Of a DNA stretch of 64,000 bases, positions 60,519 through 64,000 are shown piece by piece. A program made the translations under genes and the position numbers. Under the pieces are notes generated by a model. That model did no database searches, was not told where the DNA came from, and was given only the letters and a program-made list of their open reading frames with translations. The stretch comes from Rathayibacter caricis DSM 15933 (lineage in GTDB: Bacteria > Actinomycetota > Actinomycetes > Actinomycetales > Microbacteriaceae). Position 1 is the stretch's first letter. Each line of letters opens with the position of its first letter. The stretch is taken from assembly GCF_003044275.1 (NCBI RefSeq), contig NZ_PZPL01000001.1, forward strand, positions 1,984,001 through 2,048,000. The letters run 5' to 3'.

Positions 60519-60670
60519 CCAGGGGGCTCCAGGCGCGAAGGGGGATCTCGGAGAGCGCTCCCGCCCCGCCGCGGGCCCGCTCGTCGCGAAGTCGGCGAGT
60601 CGTCGGTCCTCGCAGTCAACCATCTGCGGGGCGGCCCGGGAAATCCCCGCGCCGACGCCATGGAAGCGCT

Positions 60671-60688
60671 CTTCCGGCCCCGCGGAAG
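60671..60688. promoter_or_regulatory. Inverted repeat between the regulator and the PTS operon
   Basis: CTTCCG (60671-60676) and CGGAAG (60683-60688) with 6-bp spacing lie midway in the 247-bp divergent gap. It is a candidate operator for the activator. No clear -35/-10 pair for the PTS operon could be assigned. Confidence 0.35.
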
Positions 60689-60765
60689 ATTCTCTGCTGG
60701 AGCCCTCCGCCCCCGGACGGGGATGATTCACTGAAGTACGACACGGGCGCGAGGAGGCGGATCAC

Positions 60766-61152
60766 GTGCGGAAGATCCTGATCGTCTGCGGTGCGGGAGC
60801 GTCGAGCACGTTCCTGGCGCACCGCTTGCGAGCGGGCGCGAAGGAGCGCGGCATGGACGCCTCGTTCCGGTCGGAGACCCTCACCGGTCTCGCGGACTCC
60901 CTCCCGGAGGCCGACGTCCTCCTGGTGGGTCCGCACCTCGAGTCGCAGTTCGATGGACTCCGCCGGCGTGCGGAGCGAGTCGGAGCCGCGGCCGCCCTCC
61001 TCCCGCACGACGTCTTCGGAGTGCACGGTGCCGACACCGTGCTCGACACCCTCCCGATCCTCTTCGCCGCTCGCGCGGTCGGGGCGGGGGCGGACGGGGA
61101 TCCCTCCGTCCGACCGGCACCGGGCACCGAGCCCGACGCCGGCCACCACTGA
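60766..61152 (+). CDS. PTS system IIB-type component
   Basis: The 128-residue protein opens with MRKILIVCGAGASSTFLAH, the phosphocysteine loop (Cys8) of lactose/cellobiose-type IIB domains, followed by VLLVGPHLESQFDGLRRRAE. It ends with a Pro/Gly/Ala-rich tail. It would pass phosphate from a IIA to a sugar. GAGGAGG lies 8 nt before the GTG. As a lone IIB at the head of a mannitol-type PTS operon its partner IIC is unclear. Confidence 0.75.
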   Translation: MRKILIVCGAGASSTFLAHRLRAGAKERGMDASFRSETLTGLADSLPEADVLLVGPHLESQFDGLRRRAERVGAAAALLPHDVFGVHGADTVLDTLPILFAARAVGAGADGDPSVRPAPGTEPDAGHH

Positions 61153-61188
61153 CGCAGCCACCGCTGCAGATCCCAAGGAGAAACGTTC

Positions 61189-61455
61189 ATGGTCGAGCGC
61201 ACTGTTCAGGTCGCATCGTCGAAGGGCCTCCACGCCCGCCCCGCCTCGCTCTTCAGCCAGGCCGCGGCGAAGTCGGGGCAGAAGGTCCTCGTCAAGAAGG
61301 GCGACGCGACCGCGGTCAACGCCGCGTCGATCCTCGGGATCATCTCCCTCGGCATCGAGCACGGCGACGACCTGACCCTCACGGTCGAGGGCGACAACGA
61401 GCAGGCCGTCCTCGACGAGCTGGCGGAGTTCCTGACCACGGACCACGACGCCTAG
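61189..61455 (+). CDS. ptsH: Phosphocarrier protein HPr
   Basis: The 88-residue protein has His15 in SKGLHARPAS, accepting phosphate from Enzyme I, and the second conserved Ser in NAASILGIISLG. It carries phosphate to the sugar-specific EIIA. AAGGAG precedes the ATG. Confidence 0.96.
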   Translation: MVERTVQVASSKGLHARPASLFSQAAAKSGQKVLVKKGDATAVNAASILGIISLGIEHGDDLTLTVEGDNEQAVLDELAEFLTTDHDA

Positions 61456-61526
61456 ATCCCCGCCAGCACCCCACTCGATCACCCCCGCTCTCTCACCGAC
61501 GAGAGCACGACAGGAACCGAGCACTC

Positions 61527-63218
61527 ATGACGCTGTCCACTCCCCACACCGCCTACGCCTCCGCGAAGCTCCAGGGCACCGGAGTCGGCCGCGGGCTCGC
61601 CCTCGGGCCGGTCCTGCGCATGCCCGAGCCGCTGCCCGAGCCGGAGGACGTCGCGAGCACTCGCACGCCGGTGCAGGAGGAGGAGCGCGCCGTGTCGTCG
61701 CTGTCCGCGACCGCTGCGACCATCCGCCACCGCGGTGAGCGCGCCGGCGGGTCGGCCAAGGACGTGCTGGACGCGCAGGCGCTGATGGCGGAGGACCCGT
61801 CGCTCGCCGACGACGTGAAGGCGCGCATCGCCAACGGCAAGACCGCGGAGCGCGCAGTGCACGAGGCGTTCGCGGGCTTCCGCGATCTGCTCGTCGCGAT
61901 GGGCGGCTACATGGCCGAGCGCGCGACCGACCTCGACGACGTCTCGCAGCGCGTCGTGGCGCACCTGCGCGGAGTGGCCGCCCCCGGCGTGCCCGAGTCG
62001 GACGAGCCCTTCGTGCTCGTCGCCCGCGACCTCGCGCCGGCCGACACCGCTCTGCTGGATCTCGACAAGGTCCTCGGACTCGTCACGAGCGACGGAGGCC
62101 CCACGTCGCACACCGCGATCCTCGCCCGCGAGAAGTCGATCACCGCCATCGTGGGCACCACCGGCGCACTCGATCTCCGCGACGGACAGCTCGTGATCCT
62201 CGACGCGACGACCGGCGTCGTCACGGTGAACCCCTCGGACGCTGAGATCACCGAGGCGAAGGCCGCGATCACGGAGCGCGCCGAGCGTCTCGCCGCTCCC
62301 GTCGTCCCCGGCGCGCTGGCCGACGGCCACGCCGTGCCGCTGCTCGCCAACCTCGGCTCGGCCGACGGCGCGCAGGGAGCGGTCGAGCTCGGCGCGGAGG
62401 GCGTGGGCCTGTTCCGCACCGAGTTCCTCTTCCTCGACGCGAAGGAGGCGCCGACCGTCGCCGACCAGGCCGAGCAGTACACCCGCCTCCTCGCCGCGTT
62501 CCCCGGCAAGAAGGTCGTCGTCCGCGCGCTGGACGCCGGCGCCGACAAGCCGCTGAGCTTCCTCAACGACGACCACGAGGAGAACCCCGCCCTGGGACTC
62601 CGCGGACTGCGCGCGCTCCGTGCCAGCGAGCAGATCCTCCGCGACCAGCTCACCGCCCTCGCGCAGGCCGACGCCGCGACGGACGCCGACCTCTGGGTCA
62701 TGGCGCCGATGGTCGCGACCGTCGACGAGACGCGCTACTTCACCTCGATGGCGCGGGAGCTCGGCATCCGCACCGCGGGCGTGATGGTGGAGGTCCCCTC
62801 CTCCGCCCTGCTCGCCGATCGGATCCTCGGAGTCGCGGACTTCGCCTCCATCGGGACGAACGACCTCACCCAGTACACGCTGGCCGCCGACCGGATGCTG
62901 GGCACCGTCTCGGCCTACCAGGATCCGTGGCACCCGGCCGTCCTCCGCCTCGTCGGCGAGGTCGGGCGCGCGGGAGCCGCACTGGGCAAGCCCGTCGGCA
63001 TCTGCGGCGAGGCCGCCGCCGACCCCCTGCTCGCCGTGGTCCTCGTGGGCCTCGGCGCGACGACCCTCTCGATGTCGCCGTCGGCCCTCGCCGACGTGCG
63101 GGCCGAGCTGGCCGAGCACACCCTCGAGGACGCGAAGCGGTTCGCGGAACTCGCCCTCGCGACGGACAGCGCCGCCGCGGCGCGGTCCGCCGTCACCGAG
63201 GCGATCGCCGCCTCCTGA
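61527..63218 (+). CDS. ptsI: PTS Enzyme I (phosphoenolpyruvate-protein phosphotransferase)
   Basis: The 563-residue enzyme takes phosphate from phosphoenolpyruvate at His195 (GGPTSHTAILAREKS) and passes it to HPr. N-terminal helical HPr-binding domain, then the TIM-barrel with GVGLFRTEFLFLD, and the C-terminal FASIGTNDLTQYTLAADR and GICGEAAADPLL. The general PTS genes thus share an operon with a sugar-specific transporter. Confidence 0.97.
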   Translation: MTLSTPHTAYASAKLQGTGVGRGLALGPVLRMPEPLPEPEDVASTRTPVQEEERAVSSLSATAATIRHRGERAGGSAKDVLDAQALMAEDPSLADDVKARIANGKTAERAVHEAFAGFRDLLVAMGGYMAERATDLDDVSQRVVAHLRGVAAPGVPESDEPFVLVARDLAPADTALLDLDKVLGLVTSDGGPTSHTAILAREKSITAIVGTTGALDLRDGQLVILDATTGVVTVNPSDAEITEAKAAITERAERLAAPVVPGALADGHAVPLLANLGSADGAQGAVELGAEGVGLFRTEFLFLDAKEAPTVADQAEQYTRLLAAFPGKKVVVRALDAGADKPLSFLNDDHEENPALGLRGLRALRASEQILRDQLTALAQADAATDADLWVMAPMVATVDETRYFTSMARELGIRTAGVMVEVPSSALLADRILGVADFASIGTNDLTQYTLAADRMLGTVSAYQDPWHPAVLRLVGEVGRAGAALGKPVGICGEAAADPLLAVVLVGLGATTLSMSPSALADVRAELAEHTLEDAKRFAELALATDSAAAARSAVTEAIAAS

Positions 63219-63348
63219 TCCCCGGCCTCCGGGCCGCCCGCCACGCACCACCTTCCCCTCGCACCACCCCCTCATCACGACCCGCCCGCAGGGACCCGGC
63301 CGCCTCAGGAACGACCGGGACCCCGCACCAAGAATCGGAGAACACCAC

Positions 63349-64000
63349 ATGACAACGACGTCAGCGACGTCGACGCGCGGTGGAGCGCGCGTCCACGTCC
63401 AGCGTTTCGGCACCTTCCTCTCGGGGATGGTCATGCCGAACATCGCGGCCTTCATCGCCTGGGGCTTCATCACGGCGCTCTTCATCGAGACCGGGTGGCT
63501 GCCGCTGCTCGGTGTCGACGCCACCTGGGTCCAGCAGTTCGGCGGCTGGAGCAGCGACCCCGACGTCGTGAACACCGGCCTCGTCGGCCCGATGATCACG
63601 TACCTCCTCCCGCTGCTCATCGCGAACACCGGTGGCCGCATGGTCTACGGCGCGCGCGGCGGCGTGGTCGGCACGATCGCGACCATGGGCGTCATCGTCG
63701 GCGCCGGCATCCCGATGTTCATCGGCGCCATGATCATGGGCCCGCTCTCGGCATGGCTCATGAAGAAGGTCGACGCGATCTGGGACGGCAAGATCAAGCC
63801 CGGCTTCGAGATGCTCGTCAACAACTTCTCGGCCGGGATCCTCGGCCTCCTGCTGGCGCTCGTCGCGTTCGCCGGTGTCGCTCCGCTCGTCGAGGGCCTC
63901 TCGGCGATCCTCGGCGCCGGAGTCGAGTGGCTGGTCGGCGCGGGCCTGCTCCCGCTGACGAGCCTCTTCATCGAGCCCGCCAAGATCCTGTTCCTCAACA
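63349..64000 (+). CDS. mtlA: PTS mannitol-type EIIC(B) transporter, N-terminal part (cut by window edge)
   Basis: 217 codons of a membrane permease of the mannitol family are present; the gene continues past the right edge. The sequence shows RFGTFLSGMVMPNIAAFIAW, TGLVGPMITYLLPLLIANTG, GGRMVYGARGGVVGTIATMG and NNFSAGILGLLLALVAFAGV, all typical of EIIC-mtl. CGGAG precedes the ATG by 8 nt. Whether IIB is fused downstream cannot be seen. Confidence 0.9.
   Translation, partial: MTTTSATSTRGGARVHVQRFGTFLSGMVMPNIAAFIAWGFITALFIETGWLPLLGVDATWVQQFGGWSSDPDVVNTGLVGPMITYLLPLLIANTGGRMVYGARGGVVGTIATMGVIVGAGIPMFIGAMIMGPLSAWLMKKVDAIWDGKIKPGFEMLVNNFSAGILGLLLALVAFAGVAPLVEGLSAILGAGVEWLVGAGLLPLTSLFIEPAKILFLN

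Overview
The window is high-GC, gene-dense chromosomal DNA from an actinobacterium, most likely of the family Microbacteriaceae; the genus cannot be fixed by reading alone. Pointers are the strong GC bias at third codon positions, frequent GTG/TTG starts, several genes that look leaderless (a TANNNT box 6-7 nt before the start codon), the rpoB-rpoC and rpsL-rpsG-fusA-tuf-S10-spc-secY-adk-map order, the lhr-nei pair, LCP proteins, and no S14 gene in the spc cluster.

Layout. 1-3.0 kb: the start of a divergent ECF sigma factor gene and two tandem LytR-CpsA-Psr (wall glycopolymer ligase) genes. 3.1-4.5 kb: tRNA-Ser(GCT), a small unknown gene and a secreted Ig-like protein. 4.67-6.42 kb: a low-GC cassette carrying a secreted unknown protein and a divergent small acidic protein, bracketed by a 205-bp direct duplication of the 3' end of nei. 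6.2-13.1 kb: nei, lhr, an esterase and a NUDIX-like gene. 13.08-14.33 kb: a gene-free stretch with a family of about 120-bp repeats containing paired palindromes, one copy inverted with compensatory base changes. 14.3-21.2 kb: DEAD-box helicase, DUF1684, ComB-like, DUF427, CGNR, SprT-like, TPR and spermidine-synthase-like genes. 21.5-29.0 kb: rpoB and rpoC. 29.2-38.3 kb: a secreted lipase, two convergent TetR paralogs, a LuxR-type regulator overlapping a second spermidine-synthase-like gene, a HAD protein, an amino-acid ABC transporter and two membrane proteins. 38.6-43.2 kb: rpsL, rpsG, fusA, tuf. 43.3-45.4 kb: fructosamine kinase, MT0933-like antitoxin and topoisomerase IB genes. 45.8-58.4 kb: the S10 and spc ribosomal protein clusters with secY, adk and map. 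58.6-64 kb: a PTS regulator facing a PTS IIB-ptsH-ptsI-mtlA operon, cut by the window end.

The central part is the cell's core gene-expression apparatus: RNA polymerase, both translational GTPases, most of the S10 and spc ribosomal proteins, the Sec channel, adenylate kinase and methionine aminopeptidase. The accessory parts deal with DNA repair (nei, lhr), wall assembly (LCP), nutrient uptake (ABC transporter, mannitol PTS) and regulation. The most unusual items are the nei-bracketed cassette, the covarying palindromic repeats at 13-14.3 kb, a perfect 44-bp palindrome spanning the stop codon of the PTS regulator, the terminator and promoter where the S14 gene would normally sit, and the uniform set of leaderless promoters.
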